In this document: positions 41,031 to 50,527 of the stretch, piece after piece | How the letters are laid out: the number at the start of each line of letters is the position of its first letter | Numbering within the stretch: the first letter of the stretch is position 1 | NCBI GenBank assembly: GCA_029252405.1 | Contig: JAQXBM010000098.1 | Location: 1 to 64,000, forward strand | Direction of reading: 5' to 3' | Length of the DNA stretch: 64,000 bases | From: Crocinitomicaceae bacterium | GTDB taxonomy: Bacteria > Bacteroidota > Bacteroidia > Flavobacteriales_D > Crocinitomicaceae | Position numbers and translations under genes: made by a program | The notes under the pieces: generated by a model | Told to the model about the DNA's origin: nothing | What the model saw: only the letters and a program-made list of their open reading frames with translations | Databases searched by the model: none

Positions 41031-41924
41031 TTAGGCAATAATAATTCGCAAAGCTTTTGGCAGAACTTCAACCGTAATCGATGATCGACCAGCGATTTCG
41101 CCGTCAGTCTCGACACACAAGTTTTTATTCGTCGTAGAAACATGAATTTTTTCAAATTCGTGGTACTTCACTTCTGGATGATCTATTTTCCGACCTTCTT
41201 TCAAGTTGCCCAGATTCTTGGCATATTCAAACAAACTCACATTGCCAATTACAGCAAGTCCGAGCTTCGCACTATCAAGTTGTGCTTCAGGGTAAATTTG
41301 GAGTCCGTGCCCAAAAGTTGTCCCATTGCTGAAAACAACCATCAGTGATTTACCCTCGAATTCGAATTCGTTGTTGTGCACGCGCAGAACAGGTTTCCGA
41401 TAAGAAAAGAATGTGCGAAGAATGGCTAAATTATAAGACAGTTTACCTCCAATGCCGCTCTTTCGTTGTCGATTCATCGTTTCAACTACACTTGCTCCGA
41501 ACCCGATGTCTGCGACATTCAAAAAATACCTCGATGGTTGTCCAAAGTCTATTTTTCCCAAATCAATACTTTTTGCTGATCCCTCCACGATGGAAGTCAC
41601 AAATGCGTATGGATCGAAAGGAGGAAAATTGCGTACAAAGTCATTCCCAGTGCCGTTAGGAATCACACCAAAGATAATTTCGGGGTTGGGTGTAATCATT
41701 AGACCATTCACGACTTCATTGCACGTTCCGTCCCCACCAACAGCAATAACAACGTCCGATTTTGTACTGGCGGTTTGGGCAATTTCAGAAGCGTCACCAG
41801 GACCTTTGGTCAATTTCTTCTTAATGATTAACGTCGGCTCACCATTCATTAATTCAATTGTTTCCAGCGTTTTATCTGCTAGCTTGCGGTGACCATGAAC
41901 AATTAAGGTGACAGTTTTTTTCAT
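41031..41924 (-). CDS. Diacylglycerol kinase-like lipid kinase (DagK/YegS family)
   Basis: Start set at ATG 41924 (MKKTVTLIVHGHRK), five codons into the tracked ORF. The 297-residue product has the catalytic-domain signature 'VVIAVGGDGTCNEVVNGLM' and 'GVIPNGTGNDFVRNF' (nucleotide loop), then a beta-rich C-terminal domain with 'LCVETDGEIAG'. The family phosphorylates diacylglycerol or sphingoid bases at the membrane, recycling lipid head-group precursors. It is convergent with the TonB gene (5 bp apart) and divergent from the giant T9SS gene; an inverted repeat CTTGG-AGTA-CCAAG lies right at its start (41927-41940). Confidence 0.88.
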   Translation of the reverse strand: MKKTVTLIVHGHRKLADKTLETIELMNGEPTLIIKKKLTKGPGDASEIAQTASTKSDVVIAVGGDGTCNEVVNGLMITPNPEIIFGVIPNGTGNDFVRNFPPFDPYAFVTSIVEGSAKSIDLGKIDFGQPSRYFLNVADIGFGASVVETMNRQRKSGIGGKLSYNLAILRTFFSYRKPVLRVHNNEFEFEGKSLMVVFSNGTTFGHGLQIYPEAQLDSAKLGLAVIGNVSLFEYAKNLGNLKEGRKIDHPEVKYHEFEKIHVSTTNKNLCVETDGEIAGRSSITVEVLPKALRIIIA

Positions 41925-41980
41925 AACTTGGAGTACCAAGATGACAAAAAATTATCAATTCCGCGAATTGCCACTTCCCT

Positions 41981-41988
41981 TATCTTTG
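41981..41988 (+). promoter_or_regulatory. -7 box of the sortilin-like T9SS gene
   Basis: TATCTTTG, full match to TAnnTTTG, 14 bp before the ATG at 42003. This supports the ATG over the tracked start at 41928, which lies upstream of the box. Confidence 0.5.
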
Positions 41989-42002
41989 GAAAAACTACCC
42001 GT

Positions 42003-45000
42003 ATGAAAACAATTCTAGCTTCAATTCTTATTCTTGCATCTTTTATTGGATGGGCACAAGATTTCCAAGAGAAGTATAAAGTTACTGATGAATCTCCCGC
42101 TTGGATTAAATACATGTATGGTGATACGGTAAGCCTGTTTTCGCTTCGTGAACAATTTGAGGATTTCTACAAAGTGAACCCTTTCGAAAAGAACCAACAC
42201 ACGCAGTATTTCAAACGTTTAATGAAGGAATATTGGTTGGATCTTGATACCGATGGGTTCATAACGGAACGGTTAAATAGTGCAGCACCAGCCCAAGCAA
42301 AAAGCCCGACTTCGCCTTGGCAAGAGGTAGGACCTTGGGATTACGACCACGAACAGGCAATGGCGTTCAGTGTTCAAAGTCCTGGATCTGCACATGTGTA
42401 TACTGTTGAGCAATCACCAGTGGATTCTGATCTAATTTATGCAGGAACGGCAACTGCCGGTTTATGGAAATCCTCGGATAAAGGAATGAATTGGACGCTG
42501 GTCACGCGCGATTTAGACGTAAACAGCGTTTATGCTATCGCGATGGATCCGAATAGTTCAAGCACGGTTTATTTTGGTGAGTCGAACGGTAAATTATGGA
42601 AATCAACCGATGGTGGGATAAACTGGTCGATGACAGGAGATGCTGGTTTTCAGTCAATGAACATGCGCGTTCGAGATCTTAAATTTATCGGAATCAATAC
42701 ACTTTTGGCTGCTACAAGTAATGGTCTTTATAGAAGCGTAGATGGCGGTGCGAATTGGACAGAAGTTCACGCGGGTGAGCACATGGAAATTGAAATCAAA
42801 CCAAATGACCCAACAATACTTTACACAGTAAAACTGGTAGGAGACAAAACGGAATTTTACAAATCGGAGGATACTGGATTGACTTGGACTTTGAAGCCGA
42901 ATGGATGGCCTTCTCCTGCGAACGGGGATGAACAAAAGAGATGTGAAATTTCGGTGTCAGCGGCGAACCCAAACCTGGTTTATGTATTGGCTTCTGGAGA
43001 TGTTGGTCCTGATGGAGGGCTGTATGGTATTTACAAAAGTACCGATGCGGGAGAGAGCTTTTCGTTCGAATGTTGTGATGGATCCGCTGGTGGAGCACCA
43101 ACAGTCACGAATCCAAATATTTTAGGATGGTCTGAAGATGGCACAGGAGACGGTGGACAATACTATTATGACCTGGCACTAGGCGCTTCGCCAACGGATG
43201 CTGATCGGTTATTTGGTGCTGGAATCAATGTTTGGAGATCATTAAATGGTGGATCAGACTGGACGCTCAACGGGCATTGGGTGACTTGGGCGCAAGGCGG
43301 AAGCTTGAAACACAGGTATAGTCACGCTGATGTTCATGACATTAAATTCTTCGACATTGGATCATCGATTGACATGTGGGTAGCTTCTGACGGAGGATTG
43401 TTTTATTCGGCCACGCAGGGAGATTCACTCGAACCAAGAATGCATGGAATTCACGGGACAGATTTCTGGGGATTTGGTGCTGGGTTCAAGGATGGTTATG
43501 TCATGGTCGGTGGAACTTATCACAACGGAACGCTTATCAGGTATAAAGATATTTACAAAGGAGGATTGGCAAATCCAAGTGAGGGAGGTTGGCTCGCTGA
43601 GAGAGGTGGAGACAACTACCGCGGATTTGTGAATTACGGAGACAACAAAATCGGATATGATGATGGAGGGTCGTTCGAGTTCTCAGAAGTCCGCGAAATT
43701 CGAAAAACAGGAAGATCGTTCCAGTCGGATAAAAAATGCAACACTTCCTACGTGGCTGGAGAGTACGGAACCTATGGTTTTGAATCGACATGTTATAATA
43801 ACTTTTATTCTCCAGTAGGGACAGAATTGTATAAAACGACCAACGGTGGTGTTTCTTTTGAATTTGTTCACGATTTCGGTGGAGATAAGGTGATTCAAGT
43901 GAAAGTAGCTTGGAACGATCCATTGACAATTTACGTAACACACAAAGTTGGATCAGGAAATTATCAAGTACGAAAATCCAATGATGGAGGTGCGACATGG
44001 GGAATTTGTACTCCACCAAGTTCGGTAACGAACAACAATTCTAATCGCGTTAAATACATTGAAGTGGATGATGAAAATCCTGATAAACTTTGGTGTATCT
44101 TGATGGGAAGCCAGAGTGGTTACAAGGTTTTTGAATCGGTAAATGGAGGCTCCAATTGGACAAACATTACTGGGAATGCCTTGACAGGAGAGAATGTCCG
44201 CTCGATTGTTCATCATTATGGAACGGATGACGGGCTATATGTTGGAACGACCAAGCGCATGTATTATCGTAATGCGTCAATGTCCGATTGGGCTTTGTTC
44301 AATAACGAGTTACCTGCTTCAGTCAATTGTCAATTTTTGCAACCGTATTATGGTGAGGGGAAAATTCGAATGGCTAGTCAGCGTGGAGTGTATGAATGCG
44401 AATTCTATGAGGATGATGCGCCGCCTGTGGCAATGTTCGCTGCGGATCAGGTAAGTCTGAATTTGGCGACAAATTGCATTGCTGATACGGTTCAGTTTGT
44501 TGATCATAGTACGGTGCGCCAAGCTTCGGCTGCGTGGGAGTGGTATTTTGAGGGTGGAACACCAAGCACTTCTACTTTGGAAAATCCCCAAGTGATTTAC
44601 ACAAGTCCGGGGACCTATGATGTTCGATTAATTGCTTCGGATATGTATGGAGTGGATACAATTGAGATTGCTGATTTTATGGAAATCACCGAATCGTATG
44701 ATTACCCGACAATCGCTGAAGATTTCAACGGAACGGAATTTCCACCAGCAGGATGGAAGTTATTTGATTCCGAGGGTTCTTCATGGGAGCAAGATTGGCC
44801 GCTGGACGATCCGAATAATAAAGTTGCGGGATACCCGAATTATTGGGTGGATGCCACGGGAGAGCAACACTTGTTAATTATGCCGGCGTTTGACTTCACG
44901 AATCTCCTCAACATGGACATGACATGGGATTACACATACAATGATAATAATGGATATACGGATTCTCTCGCTGTTGTATATCGAACAGGTTCAAACCCTA

Positions 45001-45476
45001 ATTGGCAAACCTTATGGATTCGTGGCGGAGTAGATTTGGAAGTGTTCGGAACACAAACATGGTTTTGGGACGCATCAACGCCAACAATTAATTGGGGCCC
45101 TGGATATTTGAACCTTGATTTTTTAGCTGGGGAATCGTGCGTTGAAATCGCTTTTGATAACCGTGGGTATTACGGGAATCACGTTTGGGTAGATAACGTT
45201 AACTTACTCGGAACGTACGATAGTTCTGAGTTGGATGAATTGGAAATGAGTGTGAATGTTTTTCCAAATCCATCGAAAGGATCTTTTAAAGTGCTTTCAT
45301 CGGAATTGATTGTTTCGTATACGGTTGTCGATCTCACGGGCAGAAACGTAATTGAGAACGAAGAGATTAGTACAAAGCACTTCTCGATTGATTTATCGGA
45401 CGAGCGATCAGGAATGTATGTCCTAGAGATTACCACGAATTCAGGAAGAAGCATTACGAGGTTGATTAAGGAATAA
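42003..45476 (+). CDS. Large T9SS-secreted protein with sortilin/BNR-like propeller repeats and PKD domain
   Basis: Start at ATG 42003 (MKTILASILILASFIGWAQ). A 1157-residue protein. From about residue 120 to 800 it carries Asp-box/sortilin-type repeats of the form 'GLWKSSDKGMNWTLVTRDL' and 'KLWKSTDGGINWSMTG', which build one or two beta-propellers. Then follow a PKD domain ('QFVDHSTVRQASAAWEWYF'), a jelly-roll-like domain ('EDFNGTEFPPAGWKLFD', about 905-1065) and a T9SS type A sorting domain ('VFPNPSKGSFKV'). The propeller resembles exo-acting glycan hydrolases or protein-binding sortilin domains; no catalytic residue is certain. Cell-surface adhesin or degradative enzyme. Confidence 0.88.
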   Translation: MKTILASILILASFIGWAQDFQEKYKVTDESPAWIKYMYGDTVSLFSLREQFEDFYKVNPFEKNQHTQYFKRLMKEYWLDLDTDGFITERLNSAAPAQAKSPTSPWQEVGPWDYDHEQAMAFSVQSPGSAHVYTVEQSPVDSDLIYAGTATAGLWKSSDKGMNWTLVTRDLDVNSVYAIAMDPNSSSTVYFGESNGKLWKSTDGGINWSMTGDAGFQSMNMRVRDLKFIGINTLLAATSNGLYRSVDGGANWTEVHAGEHMEIEIKPNDPTILYTVKLVGDKTEFYKSEDTGLTWTLKPNGWPSPANGDEQKRCEISVSAANPNLVYVLASGDVGPDGGLYGIYKSTDAGESFSFECCDGSAGGAPTVTNPNILGWSEDGTGDGGQYYYDLALGASPTDADRLFGAGINVWRSLNGGSDWTLNGHWVTWAQGGSLKHRYSHADVHDIKFFDIGSSIDMWVASDGGLFYSATQGDSLEPRMHGIHGTDFWGFGAGFKDGYVMVGGTYHNGTLIRYKDIYKGGLANPSEGGWLAERGGDNYRGFVNYGDNKIGYDDGGSFEFSEVREIRKTGRSFQSDKKCNTSYVAGEYGTYGFESTCYNNFYSPVGTELYKTTNGGVSFEFVHDFGGDKVIQVKVAWNDPLTIYVTHKVGSGNYQVRKSNDGGATWGICTPPSSVTNNNSNRVKYIEVDDENPDKLWCILMGSQSGYKVFESVNGGSNWTNITGNALTGENVRSIVHHYGTDDGLYVGTTKRMYYRNASMSDWALFNNELPASVNCQFLQPYYGEGKIRMASQRGVYECEFYEDDAPPVAMFAADQVSLNLATNCIADTVQFVDHSTVRQASAAWEWYFEGGTPSTSTLENPQVIYTSPGTYDVRLIASDMYGVDTIEIADFMEITESYDYPTIAEDFNGTEFPPAGWKLFDSEGSSWEQDWPLDDPNNKVAGYPNYWVDATGEQHLLIMPAFDFTNLLNMDMTWDYTYNDNNGYTDSLAVVYRTGSNPNWQTLWIRGGVDLEVFGTQTWFWDASTPTINWGPGYLNLDFLAGESCVEIAFDNRGYYGNHVWVDNVNLLGTYDSSELDELEMSVNVFPNPSKGSFKVLSSELIVSYTVVDLTGRNVIENEEISTKHFSIDLSDERSGMYVLEITTNSGRSITRLIKE

Positions 45477-45480
45477 GCAC

Positions 45481-45512
45481 AAAAAAAGCGGCGCCCTTCA
45501 CAGACGCCGCTT
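45481..45512 (-). terminator. Rho-independent terminator of recA
   Basis: Minus strand: AAGCGGCG, 11-nt loop, CGCCGCTT, then TTTTT. It starts 18 bp after the recA stop; the A/T-rich flank could also help stop the convergent gene. Confidence 0.88.
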
Positions 45513-45530
45513 CCATTTACGATATGCAAA

Positions 45531-46565
45531 TTAATCGTGCTCTTCCACCAAGTCAACCTCTCCTGATGGAACGAGAGCTTCTTTAATCTTTTGTTCAAGT
45601 TCCTCCATAAGCTCAGGATTGTCTTTGATAATTCCTTTAACGGAATCGCGACCTTGTCCTAGTCTTGTTTCGCCGTAGGAGAACCATGATCCGCTTTTCT
45701 TGATGATGTTGAGATCAACACCGATGTCGATAATTTCACCAACCTTCGAGATTCCTTTTCCATACATGATGTCGAATTCAGCTCTTCGGAACGGAGGTGC
45801 AACTTTATTCTTTACGACTTTAACTTTCGTTCTGTTTCCAATTACTTCGTCGCCATCTTTAATTTGGCTAGATCGACGGATATCCACACGAACTGAAGCG
45901 TAAAATTTCAATGCGTTACCACCAGTAGTTGTTTCTGGGTTTCCGAACATCACACCAATTTTCTCACGCAACTGGTTGATGAAAATACAGCAACAGTTTG
46001 CCTTGTTAATTGATCCTGTCAACTTACGAAGTGCTTTCGACATCAAACGGGCTTGAAGCCCCATTTGGGAATCTCCCATTTCGCCTTCAATCTCAGCTTT
46101 TGGAGTAAGTGCGGCAACGGAATCGACTACCAATAAATCGACTGCTCCAGAGCGAATCAAGTTATCAGCGATTTCTAAGGCCTGCTCACCGTTGTCTGGT
46201 TGTGAGATTAATAGGTTGTCAATATCAACGCCTAAACTTTTGGCGTAAAACTGATCGAATGCGTGCTCAGCATCTACAATAGCAGCAATTCCACCTTGTT
46301 TTTGTACTTCTGCGATTGCATGAATTGCGAGTGTTGTCTTACCCGAAGATTCAGGTCCGTAGATTTCAACAACACGCCCTTTTGGGAATCCGCCCACACC
46401 CAATGCTAAATCGAGGGTAAGTGAACCTGTTGGAATTACATCTACTTCAAGTGCGGGAGCATCTCCTAAGCGCATCACGGATCCTTTACCGTATGTCTTG
46501 TCCAGTTTTTGCATTGTTAACTGGAGCGCTTTCATTTTTTCTGCATTAGCTTCTTTAGCTGCCAT
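45531..46565 (-). CDS. recA: Recombinase RecA
   Basis: A 344-residue RecA, full length for the family. Walker A 'GPESSGKTT' begins at G70; Walker B is in '[20 protein letters not shown]'; loops L1/L2 ('[19 protein letters not shown]', '[18 protein letters not shown]') and '[15 protein letters not shown]' are intact. It forms the presynaptic filament for homologous recombination and triggers the SOS response. Single gene with its own terminator. A possible -7 box (TAGATTTG) lies 61 bp upstream; I see no clear SOS operator in the 89-bp leader. Confidence 0.98.
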   Translation of the reverse strand: MAAKEANAEKMKALQLTMQKLDKTYGKGSVMRLGDAPALEVDVIPTGSLTLDLALGVGGFPKGRVVEIYGPESSGKTTLAIHAIAEVQKQGGIAAIVDAEHAFDQFYAKSLGVDIDNLLISQPDNGEQALEIADNLIRSGAVDLLVVDSVAALTPKAEIEGEMGDSQMGLQARLMSKALRKLTGSINKANCCCIFINQLREKIGVMFGNPETTTGGNALKFYASVRVDIRRSSQIKDGDEVIGNRTKVKVVKNKVAPPFRRAEFDIMYGKGISKVGEIIDIGVDLNIIKKSGSWFSYGETRLGQGRDSVKGIIKDNPELMEELEQKIKEALVPSGEVDLVEEHD

Positions 46566-46625
46566 ATCGTATTTGTTTAAAGTTTATGTGCGGTGAAGCA
46601 CAAGGGTTGAATGATTTTGATGATA

Positions 46626-46633
46626 CAAATCTA
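46626..46633 (-). promoter_or_regulatory. Possible -7 box of recA
   Basis: Minus strand TAGATTTG matches TAnnTTTG, 61 bp before the ATG. No -33 TTG at proper spacing, so this is weak. Confidence 0.3.
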
Positions 46634-46654
46634 GAGGGGTTGATCGTAAATTAT

Positions 46655-47131
46655 TTACGATGTTTTATTTTTTTCGAAAATTGCTAATATTTCTTCTGCG
46701 TGAGCCTTGTTTTTGGGTTTTTCAATAATACCTATTATAGTATGTGTCTCATCGATGATAAATGTGGTGCGATGAATGCCATCGTATACCTTACCCATAA
46801 ATTTCTTTTCTCCCCACACTCCGTATAGTTGGATTAACTCTTTTTCCACATCAGCAATGAGAGGAAAGGGAAGGTCGAATTTCTTAATGAACTTTTGATG
46901 TGATTTTTCATCATCCGCACTCACCCCAATTACAACAATGTCTTCCGCGAGCAATGCCGAGTAATTATCGCGCAAATTACACGCCTGTGTCGTGCAACCT
47001 GGAGTGTTATCCTTCGGGTAAAAATAGATTACAACGGGTTTCCCTTTGAAATCAGACAGTGAAATATCCGCGCCGTTTTGGTCTATACCAGTGAATGCTG
47101 GAGCCGCTTGGTTAATTTTTAAATGTTTCAT
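46655..47131 (-). CDS. bcp: Thioredoxin-dependent thiol peroxidase Bcp (PrxQ type)
   Basis: A 158-residue peroxiredoxin. Peroxidatic C46 and resolving C51 occur in 'YPKDNTPGCTTQACNLRD', the CX4C pattern of the Bcp/PrxQ group; 'VIGVSADDEKSHQKFIKKFD' and 'LYGVWGEKKFMGKVYDGIHR' complete the fold. It reduces hydrogen and organic peroxides with thioredoxin in the cytoplasm. It lies just upstream of recA on the same strand, with about 90 bp between, probably as a separate unit. Confidence 0.95.
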   Translation of the reverse strand: MKHLKINQAAPAFTGIDQNGADISLSDFKGKPVVIYFYPKDNTPGCTTQACNLRDNYSALLAEDIVVIGVSADDEKSHQKFIKKFDLPFPLIADVEKELIQLYGVWGEKKFMGKVYDGIHRTTFIIDETHTIIGIIEKPKNKAHAEEILAIFEKNKTS

Positions 47132-47156
47132 GTAAACTTATTGACGATTAATTAAT

Positions 47157-47164
47157 CAAATATA
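47157..47164 (-). promoter_or_regulatory. -7 box of bcp
   Basis: Minus strand TATATTTG, a full TAnnTTTG match, 26 bp before the ATG. A second identical box (47200-47207) lies further upstream. Confidence 0.4.
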
Positions 47165-47252
47165 CTGTTTATATTTTAATCAATACATCATCACTTGCCC
47201 AAATATAATTTTTAAACAAAAAAAACCGATTTAGTTAAATCGCTGAGATTTT

Positions 47253-47282
47253 TTGTCTCTAAGCGTTTTTGGCGTACCTTTG
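47253..47282 (+). promoter_or_regulatory. Best Bacteroidota-type promoter in the window, ahead of the GEVED T9SS protein
   Basis: TTG (47253-47255), exactly 19 bp spacer, TACCTTTG (47275-47282): full match to the Bacteroidota -33/-7 pattern. The ATG is 20 bp downstream of the box. Confidence 0.75.
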
Positions 47283-47302
47283 TGGGATAAAAAATTATTC
47301 TT

Positions 47303-50300
47303 ATGAAAAAATTACTACTATTAGTAGTCGCCGCGTTCGGTGGGTTTGTTGCTTGGGGGCAGTGTTTGCCAACATACAATAGCCAATGTACGTCAGGTGA
47401 CTTCATTAATGGTGTTGTATTTAACACTATTAGCAACACGGGAACTGGATGTACTAATCCTGGAACGAACAATTACACTGATTACACTGCAATTTCTACC
47501 AATGTTCAACAGAATACGTCGTACACAATTGATGTATCTTCAGGACCATCTTGGGGTCAGTACCATGCTGCGTTTATCGATTTCAATCAGGACGGTGATT
47601 TTGATGATGCTGGTGAGTTCTTTGATGTTGGTTATGCAGCTGCGGGTGCAACAGCATCAAACACAATCTTGATTCCTAACGGAATTCCTGGTGGACCAAC
47701 AATTATGAGAGTAATATGTAAATACAATACTACTCCGATTACTGCAGGTCAAGCATGTAACAACTTTAGTTACGGAGAGTGTGAAGAATACACTTTGAAC
47801 ATCGCTTCTCCATTAACGGACGACGCTGGTATTGCTCAATTCGTAACACCAACGCTTCCTACATGTAGCTTCACAGATTCAGTTCGTGTTGAGCTTTACA
47901 ATTACGGAACAGATTCTTTGTTCTCTGCTGATATCGCATTTACGATTAACGCGGGTATCCCATCAATCACTAACTGGACTGGTGCTATTGCTCCATTCTC
48001 ATCGGAGACTGTAAACCTTGGACTTTTCCCACTTGCTAGTGGAGACAACTTAGTAGCGATTGCATCTAACCCGAATGGTGTTACTGAAGATCCTGCAGGT
48101 GCATGGAATGATTTTGCTGACATCGCTAGTTTAGAAGCTGGTTTATCAGGAACGTACACAATTGGAGGTACAACACCTGATTACGCTGATTTCGCTACGG
48201 CACTTTCAGATGCTGCAACATTCGGATTATGTGGAAGCGTAGTTTTCGATGTTCGTGACGGTATTTACAATGAGCAATTGGATCTTACAGGTATTCCTGC
48301 AGATTCTACAAATACACTTACAATCAAATCTGAAAATGCAGACGCATCATTGGTAACTGTAACTTACGCATCAACAGGAACTGCTGACAACTACATTGTT
48401 AGAATGTCAGATAACGATTACGTTACGTTCCTTGATTTGACAATGGAGAATACAGGTACTATTTATGGACACGTTCTTGAAATCACAGGAGGTTCAGATT
48501 ATAACCACTTTGAAAACTGTCATTTCCACACAGTAACGTCGACAGGTACTTCTACTAACACTGCAATTCTTTACTCTAACAACTCTAGAGATAACTGGAA
48601 CTCATTCATCAACAACATCTTTGAAGGTGGTAGTTACGGTGGTTACTGGTACGGAGCTGGAATAGCAGCAACTGATTTAGAAGAAGGAACTGTATTTGAC
48701 GGAAATGTGTTCGTTGATAACTATTACTACGGTCTTCGTTGCGAGAGACAAGATGCTCCAGTTCTTAACGGAAACTCTTTCATGGGTGAATCAACTTACA
48801 CAGGATCTCGTTTCGCGTTGTACTTGAACTACAACGATAACGGCTTCACTTGTACAAATAACGTCATCAAAGGAGATGAAAACGGAAACGGAAGTTGGAG
48901 ATACGGAGTCTACGCATTGAACAATGATGGAACTAACGTTAATCACGCGAACTTGTCAAACAACATGGTTCAAGTAGGACAAGCGGGAAGTACAGCTACT
49001 TTCTACGGAATCTACACTTCAAACTCTGGATACATTGATATCGCGCACAACTCGGTGTTCATCTCTGAAGGAGGAACTTCTTCACGTGCTTACTACGGTA
49101 CGAGTGGTGGTGGAAACACGTTGAAAAACAACATGTTTGTAAACTACACAGCAGGATATGCAATTTACCTTGCAAGTAACTACACAATTGTTGAAGCAGA
49201 TAATAACTTATACCACTCTCCAAGTGGAAACGTAGGTTACTTCGCTAATACAAACCAAGCAACTCTTGCTGATTGGCAAGCTGCTTTTGGTGCTGATGCT
49301 AACAGTGTTGATATGGATCCATTATTCCACTCGCTTTACGACCTTCACGTTTGTAACGAAATGGCTGGTGGATTAGGAACACCTTTGGCGAACATTACAA
49401 CGGATATCGATGGTCAAGGTAGAGATGCAGTTGCTCCAGATATGGGTGCTGATGAATTCTCTTCTTTATCAGGAAACTTCCTTGGATCTGATGTTGAAGT
49501 TTGTACTGGTGACGTATTTACATTGTCTGCTGGTTCTCCTAACGACACGATCTTATGGTCGACTGGTGACACAACAACTTCAATTGATGCGTCTGCACCA
49601 GGAACTTACTACGTAGACATTATTAGTGTTTGTGGAACTGGTTCAGATACAATCATCGTTTCAGCTTCAGCTGATGTATACACTGACTTCTTAGTTGCAG
49701 ATACTCTTGAGTTCTGTGCTGGAGGTAGCGCGTTGTTATACTCTAATGCAGCTTACGATTCTTACTCTTGGACTGGTGGATCATCAAATGATTCATTGAC
49801 AGTTACAGCTGGAGGAACGTACACATTAGACGTAACAGACGCTTGTGGAACTGGAACTCAATCTGTAACAGTTACAGAAAACGATGTGCCAGTTGCTGAT
49901 TACACTTGGACAGCTTCATACGTAACAGGATTGTTCACAAACACTACAACTTCTGCTGGTTCAGGAGCGACATATGCTTGGGACTTCGGTGACGGTGTTG
50001 GAACATCAACTGATGAGAACCCATCGTACGTATACAGTGCTGCTGGAACATACTATGTAACAGTCACTGTAACGAACGCTTGTGGAACTGATACTTACGG
50101 TGATTCAGTACTTGTAACAACAGTTGGACTTGAGGAAATCGCAGGATTGGGAACTATCGCAGTTTACCCGAACCCATCGAACGGAATCTTCAACTTGGAC
50201 GTTAACTTCAATGAAGCTGCTAACCTTAACTTAGTTGTTGTAGACATGCTAGGTAAAGAGGTTGCTGTGAAACAAATCAACGCAGCGAATGGAATCCATT

Positions 50301-50401
50301 CAGATGTGATTGATCTTTCAACAAGCGCTACAGGAGTTTACTTCTTGAAAGTTATTTCTGATAACAATACAATCTCGACGCAAGTCTTGGTGAAAAAGTA
50401 A
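47303..50401 (+). CDS. Large T9SS-secreted surface protein with GEVED, beta-helix and PKD domains
   Basis: A 1032-residue protein: signal peptide (MKKLLLLVVAAFGGFVAWG), a GEVED domain (about 60-155, 'AAFIDFNQDGDFDDAGEFFD', 'YGECEEYTLNI'), a CARDB-like sandwich (about 165-260), a right-handed parallel beta-helix (about 285-665, repeats such as 'NGNSFMGESTYTGSRFALY'), Ig-like domains with 'CTGDVFTLSAG' and 'CAGGSALLYSNAA', a PKD domain ('YAWDFGDGVGTSTDENPSYV', about 885-950) and a T9SS domain ('VYPNPSNGIFNLD'). Such proteins are usually adhesins or polysaccharide-binding proteins; the beta-helix could hold lyase activity but no active site is seen. It has a textbook promoter and a strong terminator. 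Confidence 0.9.
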   Translation: MKKLLLLVVAAFGGFVAWGQCLPTYNSQCTSGDFINGVVFNTISNTGTGCTNPGTNNYTDYTAISTNVQQNTSYTIDVSSGPSWGQYHAAFIDFNQDGDFDDAGEFFDVGYAAAGATASNTILIPNGIPGGPTIMRVICKYNTTPITAGQACNNFSYGECEEYTLNIASPLTDDAGIAQFVTPTLPTCSFTDSVRVELYNYGTDSLFSADIAFTINAGIPSITNWTGAIAPFSSETVNLGLFPLASGDNLVAIASNPNGVTEDPAGAWNDFADIASLEAGLSGTYTIGGTTPDYADFATALSDAATFGLCGSVVFDVRDGIYNEQLDLTGIPADSTNTLTIKSENADASLVTVTYASTGTADNYIVRMSDNDYVTFLDLTMENTGTIYGHVLEITGGSDYNHFENCHFHTVTSTGTSTNTAILYSNNSRDNWNSFINNIFEGGSYGGYWYGAGIAATDLEEGTVFDGNVFVDNYYYGLRCERQDAPVLNGNSFMGESTYTGSRFALYLNYNDNGFTCTNNVIKGDENGNGSWRYGVYALNNDGTNVNHANLSNNMVQVGQAGSTATFYGIYTSNSGYIDIAHNSVFISEGGTSSRAYYGTSGGGNTLKNNMFVNYTAGYAIYLASNYTIVEADNNLYHSPSGNVGYFANTNQATLADWQAAFGADANSVDMDPLFHSLYDLHVCNEMAGGLGTPLANITTDIDGQGRDAVAPDMGADEFSSLSGNFLGSDVEVCTGDVFTLSAGSPNDTILWSTGDTTTSIDASAPGTYYVDIISVCGTGSDTIIVSASADVYTDFLVADTLEFCAGGSALLYSNAAYDSYSWTGGSSNDSLTVTAGGTYTLDVTDACGTGTQSVTVTENDVPVADYTWTASYVTGLFTNTTTSAGSGATYAWDFGDGVGTSTDENPSYVYSAAGTYYVTVTVTNACGTDTYGDSVLVTTVGLEEIAGLGTIAVYPNPSNGIFNLDVNFNEAANLNLVVVDMLGKEVAVKQINAANGIHSDVIDLSTSATGVYFLKVISDNNTISTQVLVKK

Positions 50402-50417
50402 TCAGACCTTAATACTG

Positions 50418-50454
50418 AAAGCCCTGACATTCGTTTGAATGTCAGGGCTTTTTA
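50418..50454 (+). terminator. Very strong terminator after the GEVED protein gene
   Basis: AAAGCCCTGACATTC-GTTT-GAATGTCAGGGCTTT: a perfect 15-bp stem with a 4-nt loop, then TTA. The core CCCTGACATTCGT recurs in the terminator at 34882. Confidence 0.92.
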
Positions 50455-50504
50455 TTTGTGGCAATTTTCGATTGATCCGCAATAGCTAGATGTTAGAAAA
50501 AAAG

Positions 50505-50512
50505 TAACTTTG
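50505..50512 (+). promoter_or_regulatory. -7 box of the aspartokinase gene
   Basis: TAACTTTG, full TAnnTTTG match, 15 bp before the ATG at 50528. It overlaps the tracked TTG start (50510), which therefore cannot be the true start. Confidence 0.5.
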
Positions 50513-50527
50513 TTAAAATTTATTTTG

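Noticed and set aside
43537-44019. 160-aa minus-strand ORF inside the propeller gene
   Set aside because: It runs antisense to well-formed Asp-box repeats, and its composition is that of antisense translation.
46566-46654. LexA-type SOS box upstream of recA
   Set aside because: No convincing palindrome is visible in the 89-bp leader.
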